Positions 56,206 to 64,000 of a DNA stretch of 64,000 nt are shown piece after piece; the first letter of the stretch is position 1; each line of letters begins with the position of its first letter. The position numbers and the translations under genes were made by a program. The stretch covers positions 1 through 64,000 of the forward strand of contig NZ_JAKVTW010000020.1 of NCBI RefSeq assembly GCF_022489065.1, given 5' to 3'. Origin of the DNA: Vreelandella neptunia (GTDB lineage: Bacteria > Pseudomonadota > Gammaproteobacteria > Pseudomonadales > Halomonadaceae). The notes under the pieces are model-generated. The model saw only the letters and a list, made by a program, of their open reading frames with translations. It did not search any database and was not told where the DNA came from.

Positions 56206-56242
56206 AAAGCCTCCTCGACTCATCTGAGTCAGGAGGCTTTTT
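56206..56242 (+). terminator. rho-independent terminator
   Basis: AAGCCTCCT and AGGAGGCTT form a 9-bp stem followed by TTTTT. It closes cassette E. Confidence 0.85.
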
Positions 56243-56281
56243 CATGCGTTAGGAAAATAAACCGCCCGGGTTCGCTCCTTA

Positions 56282-56351
56282 GTGTCAGTAGCGCCCCTAT
56301 CCCCCAACGAGACCCATTACGTTGGGAATGTGAGAGAGAGGAGATTTGAAC
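56282..56351 (+). promoter_or_regulatory. repeated leader element, copy F (before ssb)
   Basis: GTGTCAGTAGCGC, CCCTATC, 7 nt (CCCCAAC), GAGA, hairpin CCCA-TTACGT-TGGG, AATGTGAGAGAGAGGAG, ATG 56352. The stem CCCA/TGGG replaces CCTGC/GCAGG of copies A-E, a multi-base compensating change. Confidence 0.8.
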
Positions 56352-56693
56352 ATGTGGGGACAGACTCTACAGATTGGTCACATTGGCGAACCAGAAGTTC
56401 GGACCAACGGCAATGGCAAAACTTACGTTCGGTTCGGTATCAACATGGCCAAGAAAGCGGGTGATGATCCGATGTGGCTTAACTGCATCCTTGGTGGTCG
56501 CTTCGCCGAGGTTATGAAGGATCGCTTGAAGCGCGGTCAGTTGGTCTTTGTCGAGGGCGAATTGTCCTTCCGTAAGGCTGATAACGGCACTGTGTATACC
56601 AACCTTATGGTGGACACTTGCCGCATCCTCCGTGATCCGCGTAGCGCTGGTGCTGCAGGTGATGGAGACGAAGGAGGGGAATTTTCCTTTTGA
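56352..56693 (+). CDS. ssb: single-stranded DNA-binding protein
   Basis: From ATG 56352 the protein has 113 residues with a single OB fold: RTNGNGKTYVRFGINMAKKA, WLNCILGGRFAEVMKDRLKR, GQLVFVEGELSFRK. A short acidic tail ends GGEFSF, resembling the SSB C-terminal peptide that binds partner proteins. It is shorter than host SSB (about 178). Plasmid ssb genes usually lie in the leading region and protect incoming DNA. Confidence 0.8.
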   Translation: MWGQTLQIGHIGEPEVRTNGNGKTYVRFGINMAKKAGDDPMWLNCILGGRFAEVMKDRLKRGQLVFVEGELSFRKADNGTVYTNLMVDTCRILRDPRSAGAAGDGDEGGEFSF

Positions 56694-56705
56694 TGTTCTA
56701 TTCAC

Positions 56706-56733
56706 AGCCCCTGGTTTATTCCTGGGGCTTTTT
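56706..56733 (+). terminator. rho-independent terminator
   Basis: AGCCCC-tggtttattcct-GGGGCT followed by TTTT. It closes the ssb cassette. Confidence 0.8.
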
Positions 56734-56757
56734 CATGCGTAGACGATAGGCAGGCAC

Positions 56758-57321
56758 ATGAGCGAGACAGACCAAAAAACCAGATCCCGATCTCAGCACC
56801 CCTTGGCTAGGGTATTGCCTTTGGCAGGTGGTGTGCTGGGTGCGATGGCGTTCGCTATAACCGTCATTCCCTTAGACCTCCCATGGGCCTCGTCAAACGC
56901 TGAATCACCAGCCGTGGTGACATTCGATACGGCCAAATACGTTAATGCTCGCCGTGCAGCAGCCAGTGAGTTGCTAGGGGACGGTGAGGCAAGAGATTCA
57001 GCCGTATCCACATTGGCTCGTGTCGACAATGGCGTTCGCCCAGCGATCGTTGATGCAGCAGATGGCGCTTTGGTCATCGTCCGTCAAGCAGCCGTCTTGG
57101 ACGGCACTATTCCTGACATCACTGACACCGTACTGGCTGGTTTAGGCCTGCCAACAGATGCCCCCACGATCGAGACAAGTCTTGATCGTCATGGAGACAC
57201 CACTTACAGCGCATCGAACCTTTATGAGGAGGCTCGAGAGCTGGTCAGTCGTGCTAACCAGCAAGCGCGTGAGCGTGCCGATTCGCAGCGCGAGGCGGGA
57301 ATTGAAGAGCTGCTGCCATAA
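56758..57321 (+). CDS. membrane-anchored protein, possibly TrbI-type transfer protein
   Basis: The 187-residue product has one N-terminal membrane helix (about 18-40, VLPLAGGVLGAMAFAITV) and a periplasmic part starting PAVVTFDTAKYVNARRA. The VVTFD strand followed by a helical region resembles F-type TrbI proteins, but the match is weak. The C-terminal third is a probable coiled coil (NLYEEARELVSRANQQARER). It precedes a DsbC-like gene, a common neighbour in F-type transfer operons. Confidence 0.5.
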   Translation: MSETDQKTRSRSQHPLARVLPLAGGVLGAMAFAITVIPLDLPWASSNAESPAVVTFDTAKYVNARRAAASELLGDGEARDSAVSTLARVDNGVRPAIVDAADGALVIVRQAAVLDGTIPDITDTVLAGLGLPTDAPTIETSLDRHGDTTYSASNLYEEARELVSRANQQARERADSQREAGIEELLP

Positions 57322-57412
57322 ACAGCAGATGATTAGAACCTGATGTGGCCATGCCCTGCATGGCGAAGACTACGCCAGCACCACTGGCGCTTAACTTTGC
57401 TCAAGGAGCTTA

Positions 57413-58231
57413 TTGATGAAACACCTTACCCTGATCGCCTCCGCTGTTGCAGTCGCCTCCGCACTTTTCGCGGGAACTACCGTCGCCAATGACGACAATG
57501 CCGGCTCCAGCTTAGAGCTTCCCAAGGCCGTGTCCGATTTGGGCATCCCTGGAGCCAAGGTCGACAAAACATTCGATACCGGCCTGGATGGCATCAATGG
57601 CTGGGTTATTAGTGTCGAGAACGACACTAATGTGATCTATACCACTGAGGATGGTAATCATGCCTTTATCGGGATGATTCTGGGCGAAGGTGGCGAAAAC
57701 TTGACGCAGGCTCACATGGAGCAGCACATGGAGAATAGCCCGCTGGCCAGCATGCCGAAGCGAGCTGCCTCTCAGGACAATGGGTTTACAGATGAGGATG
57801 AGGCCGCAGCACTTGCGCAAGTTGAGGAAAATGCCTTCTACGTTGAAGAGGGGAGCGGCGACAAGGTTCTGTATGTCGTCTTTGATACGCAATGTGGTTA
57901 CTGCCAGAAAATGTATCAAGAGTCCCGGGCGGTTCTGGATGAAGTGACCATCCGTTGGATTCCGGTAGGCTTCATGGGCGAGGGCTCGCTCCACCAGGCT
58001 GCGCAAATAGTCGACGCCGAGAACCCAACCGAAGTGCTGGCCACATTTGAGAGAGACGGCAATGTGTCTGGCTCCCCGAGCACCGAAGCTATGAACATCG
58101 TGAGTGAGAACAGCAACCTGATCCAGCAGCTGGGTATCCGGTCTACACCGAATACGCTCTACAAGGATGAGAACGGTGAAGCTCATATCATGCGTGGTGC
58201 TCTTCGTGCGGCTGAAATCCGTAACCTATAA
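57413..58231 (+). CDS. DsbC/DsbG-like periplasmic thiol-disulfide protein
   Basis: The 272-residue protein has a signal peptide (cleavage near TTVAN, 26), an N-terminal dimerisation-like region, and a thioredoxin fold with FDTQCGYCQKMYQE (CGYC near 162) and IRSTPNTLY (cis-Pro). Family role: isomerase for disulfides in secreted proteins. In conjugation modules such proteins help fold TraN or TraU-type proteins, which are not in this window. Confidence 0.8.
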   Translation: MMKHLTLIASAVAVASALFAGTTVANDDNAGSSLELPKAVSDLGIPGAKVDKTFDTGLDGINGWVISVENDTNVIYTTEDGNHAFIGMILGEGGENLTQAHMEQHMENSPLASMPKRAASQDNGFTDEDEAAALAQVEENAFYVEEGSGDKVLYVVFDTQCGYCQKMYQESRAVLDEVTIRWIPVGFMGEGSLHQAAQIVDAENPTEVLATFERDGNVSGSPSTEAMNIVSENSNLIQQLGIRSTPNTLYKDENGEAHIMRGALRAAEIRNL

Positions 58232-58303
58232 CCTTACTGCACCTTGAAGAAATGCGCCCTGGCTCCCTCTCGGGCAGTCCGGGCGCTCAGCTAGAGGGCA
58301 CCC

Positions 58304-58684
58304 ATGTCTCTACAAGACCAACGCACTGTTAGTATTATGCGGCGTGCAATCGAAGGAATGTTTCCGCAGTTCGCCGTGAACCGTCTATTTGCACGTCAGT
58401 CACTCAAGGTAGGCCGTGGTACACGGGAGAAGACCCTTTACCCCTTTCGCTGGCTGCACCGTCCCCTGACGCTTGAGCAGGCGCGCTGGGTCGCGAGTAG
58501 GTCAGTTGACTATTGGTTCCGGTGGTTCATCGCGTTTGGTGCGTCTCTTTATCTCTCTGTGAAATTGGGACCTCCTTACGGAGCATTCCTCCACTTAGGT
58601 TTTACGCTACTTGCTGCATGGACATTAATAGGTGTGGCCGTGGCTGTCGGGCAGGTTAGAAAGACTCCGAGGATAGATGCATGA
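58304..58684 (+). CDS. small membrane protein
   Basis: The 126-residue product has a basic N-terminal half (FARQSLKVGRGTREKTLYPF) and two hydrophobic helices (about 72-90 and 96-114). It overlaps the next gene by 4 nt. Function unknown; probably part of the dsbC-like operon. Confidence 0.6.
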   Translation: MSLQDQRTVSIMRRAIEGMFPQFAVNRLFARQSLKVGRGTREKTLYPFRWLHRPLTLEQARWVASRSVDYWFRWFIAFGASLYLSVKLGPPYGAFLHLGFTLLAAWTLIGVAVAVGQVRKTPRIDA

Positions 58685-59139
58685 CGCAAGGCAACAAAAG
58701 CTGGCTCGCCTCTTTGGAGCGCGTAATGTCCGGCCTGCGTAATCAGTCGACGGATGCTGGCCAAGCTGATCCAAGTGACCCTGCTATCACGAAGATGACA
58801 ATTAGCTTAGCACTGGATCTCCTGAACGAAGAGCAATCTCACGAGCGTTTCAAGCCTAAAGATCGTGTCTCATGGAAATGGGGCATGAAGAACAAGAGCG
58901 TGCCGCTGGCCAGGCAAACTGCTGTAGCGTTACAAGTCCGTCAAGAGCCATTCAACGATAGCACCCTGGCACCTTCATCCACGTACTACGAAGAGCCTTT
59001 AGATGTGCTTGTAGGTGTGTATACCCACGAGGGTGTTTTTAGAGAGCTATGGGTCGATGGGCGGCGCCTATGCTTGCTAACAGATCATCGCATAAACAGC
59101 CCGAACGGTGGCACTCAGTGGGGACAAAGTGAAGGATGA
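58681..59139 (+). CDS. hypothetical plasmid protein
   Basis: The 152-residue soluble protein (MTQGNKSWLASLERVMSGLR) has no motif I recognise. It overlaps both neighbours by 4 nt, forming a three-gene translationally coupled set. Confidence 0.55.
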   Translation: MTQGNKSWLASLERVMSGLRNQSTDAGQADPSDPAITKMTISLALDLLNEEQSHERFKPKDRVSWKWGMKNKSVPLARQTAVALQVRQEPFNDSTLAPSSTYYEEPLDVLVGVYTHEGVFRELWVDGRRLCLLTDHRINSPNGGTQWGQSEG

Positions 59140-59504
59140 TTGATACCAAGGTCATTGCAGATGCCCCTCTGAAGTTCGATGAATTGTTGACCACCGTGGC
59201 CAAGGAACAGCTTGGCCTGGATGGGAGCTACACAGTGTATGCGGTCGAGACGGATCAGATTGATGAGATCAATCTCAAGATGATTGAAGGCCTGGAAGAC
59301 ATCCATCTACATTGTTTCCCTGTAAGGCTCCCCCCTGGCTTGGCGAGAGTTAGCCTCGCCCCGCGGGATGGAGATCACTGGCGGATGGAAGAGGCGGTTC
59401 ATGGGGTCGTGGATTATGGCCATACAGCTCGGGAGACTATAAGCGCCAGCTATAGTAGCAATGGGCAACGGTTGTACATCCCTTCGTCAAGTGGCAAACA
59501 CTGA
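59136..59504 (+). CDS. hypothetical plasmid protein
   Basis: The 122-residue product (MIDTKVIADAPLKFDELLTT) is acidic with a mixed fold. Last gene of the coupled set. No family recognised. Confidence 0.55.
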   Translation: MIDTKVIADAPLKFDELLTTVAKEQLGLDGSYTVYAVETDQIDEINLKMIEGLEDIHLHCFPVRLPPGLARVSLAPRDGDHWRMEEAVHGVVDYGHTARETISASYSSNGQRLYIPSSSGKH

Positions 59505-59557
59505 ATGTTTCATTCTGCTTGGATTTAATGTAATTCGTCGTCTGGTATAGATATAAT

Positions 59558-59815
59558 ATGGATAGCAATAATAGCCGACTGGACCAGCTGAATGAGCTTC
59601 CCCTTACCAAAGAAGATCAGCGCTTCATACTCCGCTGCCTCCGTGAGGGCGGAGTGGTCGACTACCAACCCGTCCTCGCGGCATACCAGCTGTGTTGGAA
59701 CAATGCGGCTGAGTCAGCGACTATCCGCAAAGAGATAACGTTGGGAGGAGGGCAGCCAACACCTTTCTCCGGGAGGCCTTGGGTGTTGAAGCACTTGACC
59801 ATCCGAGGTAAATGA
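59558..59815 (+). CDS. hypothetical protein, perhaps truncated
   Basis: An 85-residue ORF (MDSNNSRLDQLNELPLTKED). A TATAAT sits directly before its ATG, too close to serve this start, so expression is uncertain. The DNA that follows (to 59934) has no gene and looks rearranged. Confidence 0.35.
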   Translation: MDSNNSRLDQLNELPLTKEDQRFILRCLREGGVVDYQPVLAAYQLCWNNAAESATIRKEITLGGGQPTPFSGRPWVLKHLTIRGK

Positions 59816-59934
59816 CTGGCCAGTTTACTATAGCGCCTAGGGGAGGGGGAGGGAGGGTTATACCGTTATCTATTATTTCACCATTTAAATACCATGCTCC
59901 CTTGCCTAAAATAATAAGATCGTAGGGCCTAGTC

Positions 59935-60673
59935 GTGTTCGACAACACACTGTCATATAGGGCACATAGCTCATTCTTTGGGGCTGACGAAATGACCAGC
60001 CTCATCGAAAAAAATCTTTTCAGGGCCTGCGCGCCCACAGAGGCTCGAAGGGTAGGGTGGTCGGCTGATTGCGGTGAAGTATTGGCATACACACTCCAGT
60101 CTCAATATCTCATTCTTCGCTTTCGGCAGTAGCAGCGTTTGCTCCCAGTAGCCGCGGTCAAAGAGCTGGTGGAGGAGAGGGCGGCTGAAATGGAGAAGGC
60201 CTCAGGAAGTCCCCTGCGCCGTGCGGAGAAACAATTGCTCAAAGAGCAGGTATACGAAGAGCTACTGCCCACCTCCCTGAAGCGAACCGGGCATTTTCTG
60301 ATGGCTATCGACATCAGGCGTAAATGGATTTTCATTGACGCAGCCAGTCGTAAGAAAGCAGAAGAAGCGCTTGAACTGCTGCGCCTTACACTGGTGTCGC
60401 TCAAAGTCCCGCCAATGGCAACTCGCGATCGGCCAACTAGCGATGCAGCTTCAGGATGATCTGGCTTTAAAGAAGAATAAATTCGATGACGCATTGCTCG
60501 AGATGGCTGATTCGGGTGACGATGAAGCATCAAGGTTTGATGCTGATGCTCATATTCACATCCCCGCTCTTGCTGCCGTTGCCGAGGAGCTGATCACCCT
60601 CCAGGAGGGTGAAGTTGTCCCAACGCTGGAGAGTGCCCTTGGAAATCCTGTTCAGGTATCTAAAACAGCCTGA
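59935..60673 (+). pseudogene. rdgC: rdgC with an in-frame TAG and an internal deletion
   Basis: From GTG 59935 (MFDNTLSYRAHSSFFGADEM) the frame runs through ARRVGWSADCGEVLAYTLQS to LRFRQ, TAG (60130-60132), then QRLLPVAAVKELVEERAAEM and FIDAASRKKAEEALELLRLT. Near 60440 it switches frame to QDDLALKKNKFDDALLEMAD and RFDADAHIHIPALAAVAEEL. These are the start and end of RdgC, but about 90 residues of the middle are missing. RdgC binds DNA and restrains RecA. Confidence 0.75.
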
Positions 60674-60695
60674 ACCCTACCCATATCCTGCGTTT

Positions 60696-60723
60696 GGCCT
60701 GGCTATGTCCAAGCCTTTTTTTA
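60696..60723 (+). terminator. weak rho-independent terminator
   Basis: GGCT-atgtcca-AGCC with a partly paired extension, followed by seven T. It separates the rdgC remnant from the parA promoter. Confidence 0.5.
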
Positions 60724-60739
60724 TGCTCTAGATAGATCG

Positions 60740-60869
60740 TTTTATACTATTTGCCGTATCAGTTTATGTGGATTATCATGTTTCGCATGCGTAACTTGGC
60801 AAGGATCGCCGCCGTTTGCACCAGGACATTCTCAATCAGTCTTTTTCCAGGTCGGCTACCGGGAACTTC
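60740..60869 (+). promoter_or_regulatory. parA promoter region
   Basis: TATACT near 60743 is a likely -10. The palindrome at 60779-60796 lies downstream of it, about 75 nt before ATG 60870, so a protein bound there would block transcription of parAB. Confidence 0.5.
60779..60796. promoter_or_regulatory. 18-bp palindrome before parA (parS/operator candidate)
   Basis: TGTTTCGCATGCGTAACT: left arm perfect, two changes in the right arm. The location directly before parAB is where a centromere or ParB operator is expected. Confidence 0.65.
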
Positions 60870-61646
60870 ATGACCAAAATAATCAGTTTCTCCAATCAGA
60901 AAGGCGGGGTCGGAAAATCGACCATTTGCCTTCAAACAGTCTTCTACCTCGTGGAGGCGGGCTATCGCGTACTAGCAGTTGATTTCGACCCACAGGGCAA
61001 CACCTCTAGCCGGTTGAGCCAGAGCGATGAGGCAACCTATACAGGCACTCCCTCAGTCCGGTTGTTCGATGAGAACATGCATGAAATCCAGCCGATGAAG
61101 TGCGTGCGCGGAATGGATCTGATTTGGACAACCAAGAATGATCCAGAGCTATCTGAGATTGAGTCCCTACCGCTCAACTGTGTGGTCAACCCGATCACAA
61201 ACCTGAAGGCTAGCGGCATACTGGATAATTACGATTACGTGCTTGTCGACTGCCCCCCTAGTTTGGGCCGTAAGCTAGTAGCTGCACTCACTATGTCCAC
61301 TCATGTCATTTGTCCGGTGCAAGTAAGTGGTTTCGCACTGGATGGCGTAGAGGGTCTGCTGAACACGATCATAAGCGTTCAGGAGGAGCTAAATCCCGAG
61401 TTGGAAAACACCGGGATGGTGATCAATAACCTCAAACGCGGTTTCGAGGAGGACATGATCACGCGAGATGAGCTTCGCAAGGCAGTGCCGGATCTGGTCT
61501 ACAAATCTGAGATTGGCGTTCGCGGCCAACTCGACGTGGCCAATCTCAACGGCGTACCCGTTTGGAGCATTAAAAAGACATCGGCACGAGAGGCTGGTAA
61601 AGAGATCCGTGCAGTTATCGAAGAACTCATGGAAAAGGTGGGCTGA
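60870..61646 (+). CDS. parA: ParA partition ATPase
   Basis: From ATG 60870 (the TTG at 60816 is rejected for lack of a ribosome site) the protein has 258 residues with the deviant Walker A NQKGGVGKST (9-18), Walker A' VDFDPQGNTSSR (about 38), and Walker B YVLVDCPPSLG (about 124). It has no N-terminal DNA-binding extension, as in IncC/Soj-type ParA. It moves plasmids along the nucleoid with ParB. parB follows after 1 nt. Confidence 0.93.
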   Translation: MTKIISFSNQKGGVGKSTICLQTVFYLVEAGYRVLAVDFDPQGNTSSRLSQSDEATYTGTPSVRLFDENMHEIQPMKCVRGMDLIWTTKNDPELSEIESLPLNCVVNPITNLKASGILDNYDYVLVDCPPSLGRKLVAALTMSTHVICPVQVSGFALDGVEGLLNTIISVQEELNPELENTGMVINNLKRGFEEDMITRDELRKAVPDLVYKSEIGVRGQLDVANLNGVPVWSIKKTSAREAGKEIRAVIEELMEKVG

Positions 61647-61647
61647 C

Positions 61648-62817
61648 ATGGCATTAGGACAACTAGACAACCTACAGAGCCTTTCACGCCGCTCTAAAGG
61701 CGCCAAGGAAGTATTGGTGCTGGATACAGCTGAAGTGGTGCCGAAAAATGGCCAAGTCCGAGAGAAATTCGGCGGTATTGAGGAGCTAGCCGACTCAATT
61801 AAGTCGCATGGCCAGGAACAGCCGATCATCGTATCTCCTAAGGATGCCAGCGGTAAGTATCGGATTCAGAAAGGTGAGCGTCGTTGGCGTGCATGTAAAC
61901 AGGCCGGTGTGCCGGTTGAGGCGATCGTCAATAAAAAGGACCAGGGCGAGCTGGACGAGACAGCTGGCGAGCTGATTGAAAACATTCAGCGGGAAAACCT
62001 GACTCCGATGGAAATCGCCAAGGGGATTCAGAAATTCATTGACGCTAAGTGGAAGGCCGTCGATGTGGCTAAGCGTCTAGGTAAATCGCGTGGTTATATC
62101 TCGCAGCACCTATCGCTGCTCAAGCTCCCCGAATGCGTACAGAAGCTATACGAGGAAGATGTCACGGCTGACCCCGAATCGCTGAATTCGCTCAGGCAGA
62201 TTTATCAAATTGCGCCAGAGAAGGCTGAACGCATTTGCGAAAAGGCCTTAGTAGACGGAATCAGCCGAAAAGCCTGCCGTGAGCTGCTTAAACAGGCGAA
62301 GGATGGCACTCTGGCTGAAGACCCTGAAACAGTTCCCATGGAGGCTCAGGTGCCAGCGCCAGCTCTAGGGACGCATGATGACCAGCCACCACTGAGCGGA
62401 TTCGACTCATCCCCCTCCGCTGGAAACTCTGGCATGGGGAACACTGTTGATGATGTCCAGCCCGCAATGCCGCCCCAGGTTAACGAGAAAGATGACTCCT
62501 CTCTTGGTAAGGGGGATGTTGCACAGGAAAAGCCACCGACACCTAAATCGGCCACTAATACTGAGCAACCCCAGCCTAAAAAGGCGGCTGGCGCCGAGCT
62601 TGATACACCAGCGCCAGTAATGGCAAAGGAGCCCACCCGGGCTCGGGTCGTGGTAGGCGTTACCGTGAAGGGCGCACAACGTAGCGGCATGCTACAGACT
62701 GATCGTATCGATCATGAGCCTGGCTATTGCTGGGTTCGACTAGATAATGATGAAAAAGACACACTGAGGGTAAGAGTCTCTGACGTTCAGCTACTTGGTG
62801 TCGAGGGTGAGGACTGA
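61648..62817 (+). CDS. parB: ParB with KorB-like layout
   Basis: From ATG 61648 the protein has 389 residues: a ParB/Srx domain (VREKFGGIEELADSIKSHGQ; IQKGERRWRACKQAG, about 72-86; IENIQRENLTP), a helix-turn-helix (DVAKRLGKSRGYISQHLSLL, about 140-160), a long Pro/Ala/Asp-rich linker (about 225-330) and a C-terminal SH3-like domain (VVVGVTVKGAQRSGMLQ; GYCWVRLDNDEKDTLRVRV). That four-part order is typical of KorB of IncP plasmids, which is both partition protein and global repressor. The 18-bp palindromes are its likely sites. Confidence 0.85.
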   Translation: MALGQLDNLQSLSRRSKGAKEVLVLDTAEVVPKNGQVREKFGGIEELADSIKSHGQEQPIIVSPKDASGKYRIQKGERRWRACKQAGVPVEAIVNKKDQGELDETAGELIENIQRENLTPMEIAKGIQKFIDAKWKAVDVAKRLGKSRGYISQHLSLLKLPECVQKLYEEDVTADPESLNSLRQIYQIAPEKAERICEKALVDGISRKACRELLKQAKDGTLAEDPETVPMEAQVPAPALGTHDDQPPLSGFDSSPSAGNSGMGNTVDDVQPAMPPQVNEKDDSSLGKGDVAQEKPPTPKSATNTEQPQPKKAAGAELDTPAPVMAKEPTRARVVVGVTVKGAQRSGMLQTDRIDHEPGYCWVRLDNDEKDTLRVRVSDVQLLGVEGED

Positions 62818-62822
62818 CCTCT

Positions 62823-63104
62823 ATGCCGAGCCTATCGCGTGACACACAGCGAAAATACGACATTATCCGTGCTATAGACAACATGGATCGCCCAAGCCTT
62901 CAGGACATCTCTGAAGCTACGGGCATCCCGGCTGGCACGGTTAAACGGCAGCTGACTTCGATCCGGGAAGAGTTTAAGGTAAAAATCCTCTTTATTCGTG
63001 ACCCTAGCTCACCTGAAGGTGCAATGGGCTATTACGCACTTGAAGGCTGGGGAATCTTGGACCCAAACTCCTTTCGAATGCATTTTGGAGACAGCACTTC
63101 CTAG
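62823..63104 (+). CDS. winged helix DNA-binding protein
   Basis: The 93-residue protein begins 5 nt after parB. Residues 10-55 form a winged helix (KYDIIRAIDNMDRPSLQDIS, EATGIPAGTVKRQLTSIRE), followed by a wing strand (KVKILFIRD). It is probably a small regulator of the par operon or of copy number. A GGGGAGC hairpin follows the stop. Confidence 0.7.
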   Translation: MPSLSRDTQRKYDIIRAIDNMDRPSLQDISEATGIPAGTVKRQLTSIREEFKVKILFIRDPSSPEGAMGYYALEGWGILDPNSFRMHFGDSTS

Positions 63105-63117
63105 CCAGCTGACACCC

Positions 63118-63136
63118 GGGGAGCAAATAGCTCCCC
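63118..63136 (+). promoter_or_regulatory. hairpin before the last gene
   Basis: GGGGAGC-AAATA-GCTCCCC is a perfect 7-bp stem ending 5 nt before ATG 63142. It has no T run, so it is not a normal terminator. GGGGAG inside it is the only Shine-Dalgarno-like sequence, although it sits further from the ATG than usual. Confidence 0.55.
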
Positions 63137-63141
63137 GAATT

Positions 63142-64000
63142 ATGTCAAACCAGCCCCACCTTTCTGAGCCAGTCAACACGGAGTCATCAGCAGTGCCTGA
63201 ACCCGCCAATCCCCCACTGAATCTCATCAAGCAACCTGTTTCAATTGGTCATGAAGACGTAGTTAAAGAGCTTGCTACTTTTAAGGTCGAGCTGGATAGA
63301 TACGCACGTAAGACAATTGGGCAACCGTTGCTTAATGACATAGGGGACAATGATCGAGGAACCTGCGCACTACACCCAGATTCATTAATGGCTGTGCTGA
63401 TACCTTTTTTAAACTGGGAAGACCAGAATGGGCAGGCTTATCGAGCCTTTGTAGATCCGAAACATGTCATTGGGGCAAGCATCAAAGGGCATCCAGAGAA
63501 CGTGCCACCAGAGGAGGTGGTGAATAGGATCGAGCGCTACGCGACCTACTTTGGCTCAAGGGATAACGCCTTTTATGTCTGGTACAAGCCACTTGGGCTA
63601 TTCATTGCTCATGAGGGAAAACACAGGGTCGCTTTTATGCGATCGCATGATCAACCGGCTATAGCAGCGTGGGTTCAGGAAGCTGGTTATCCAGCTCCAT
63701 CTCGAATTACTATAATTGAGCCCAGCGATAAACGTGACGAATGGTTAGCAATGCTCGATGGTCGCTACATTCAGGTACTGCGGCGTCCGAACATTGCAAG
63801 GAAAATACTTGATGCTTACGGCGTAAAGACAACGAGCTGGCAGAATATAGATCATCTACCAGATGAAAAGATGGTGCGATTGGCGATTTACGAGCGCCGG
63901 CTTCATCGACCAGCCAGAACACGGAAGGAAATCGATAGAACTCTTGATCTGCAGGCTCATCTCGCTCGAATGGCCAAGGACAGTCAGGAGCAGTATTTTC
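63142..64000 (+). CDS. plasmid protein with a ParB/Srx-like motif, cut by the window edge
   Basis: An open frame from ATG 63142 (MSNQPHLSEPVNTESSAVPE) runs at least 286 codons to the end without a stop. It contains LGLFIAHEGKHRVAFMRSHD near residue 150-175, similar in pattern to the G-x-HR loop of ParB/sulfiredoxin domains, and a basic C-terminal region (YERRLHRPARTRKEIDRTLD). It follows parAB and the winged-helix gene on the same strand. Its function is unknown; it could be a partition or replication accessory. Confidence 0.65.
   Translation, partial: MSNQPHLSEPVNTESSAVPEPANPPLNLIKQPVSIGHEDVVKELATFKVELDRYARKTIGQPLLNDIGDNDRGTCALHPDSLMAVLIPFLNWEDQNGQAYRAFVDPKHVIGASIKGHPENVPPEEVVNRIERYATYFGSRDNAFYVWYKPLGLFIAHEGKHRVAFMRSHDQPAIAAWVQEAGYPAPSRITIIEPSDKRDEWLAMLDGRYIQVLRRPNIARKILDAYGVKTTSWQNIDHLPDEKMVRLAIYERRLHRPARTRKEIDRTLDLQAHLARMAKDSQEQYF

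Noticed and set aside
59721-60092. Minus-strand ORF of 123 codons
   Set aside because: It overlaps the rdgC N-terminal coding region on the plus strand and has no motif or ribosome site.

Overview
The window reads as an accessory replicon, most likely a conjugative plasmid (an integrative element is possible), of a gammaproteobacterium; a Halomonas-type host is my inference from gene style and is not proven. The backbone markers are an F-type (MPF-F) mating-pair-formation operon, a MobH/TraI_2-type relaxase, a KorA/TrfB-like repressor, ParA and a ParB with a KorB-like layout, an SSB, and many small plasmid-type genes of unknown function.

Layout. 1-3.7 kb: decayed DNA with a few small ORFs, then mntP behind a probable manganese riboswitch. 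3.7-10.1 kb: a lipid A / polymyxin-type cluster (GT9 glycosyltransferase, dgkA, PAP2 phosphatase and eptA, divergent from a PmrA/QseB-type response regulator and its kinase) with two PmrA-box-like sites in the divergent promoter. 10.5-13.4 kb: small plasmid genes and the KorA-like repressor. 13.5-28.6 kb: a DUF4942-methyltransferase, a small protein ending in a clamp-binding-like motif, then the transfer operon (DsbA-like, OmpA-like, OB-fold protein, lytic transglycosylase, pilin, TraL-E-K-B-V-C, M48 protease, TraI). 28.6-29.7 kb: an Xre/RES toxin-antitoxin pair whose toxin is frameshifted. 30.2-42.1 kb: a scrapyard of mobile elements and broken genes (a Tn3-like unit carrying a broken GGDEF-EAL gene, broken acuI, a truncated IS3) around a sulfur module (two YeeE/YedE proteins, a SulP remnant, a DUF442 protein, a persulfide-dioxygenase-like hydrolase). 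42.1-47.9 and 55.6-60.7 kb: short genes in self-contained expression cassettes. 48.1-54.2 kb: a mercury module (merR, merTPA, then a second mer-type promoter with two more genes), followed by a decayed ISL3-type IS. 60.8-64 kb: parA, parB and two more genes, the last running off the window.

The most interesting structure lies outside the genes. (1) A nearly perfect 18-bp palindrome, TGTTTCGCATGCGAAACA, or a close variant, occurs six times: before parA, before four cassettes and inside traI. It has the form of KorB operators, and the window encodes a KorB-like ParB and a KorA-like protein, so I infer a partition/global-repression network with a new site sequence. (2) A leader element of about 65 bp (GTCAGT..CCCTATC, 7 nt, GAGA, a hairpin whose stem changes by compensating substitutions, then AATGAGAGAGGAG carrying the Shine-Dalgarno sequence) stands immediately before at least six genes including ssb. 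A seventh, degenerate copy sits at the head of the transfer operon and a possible eighth is partial. It looks like a family of translation- or ssDNA-level control elements for plasmid establishment genes.

Many genes are broken by single in-frame stops explicable by one C-to-T change, mostly Gln to TAG or TAA, including one inside an otherwise healthy cassette gene. All assignments come from reading the sequence; no database search was run.
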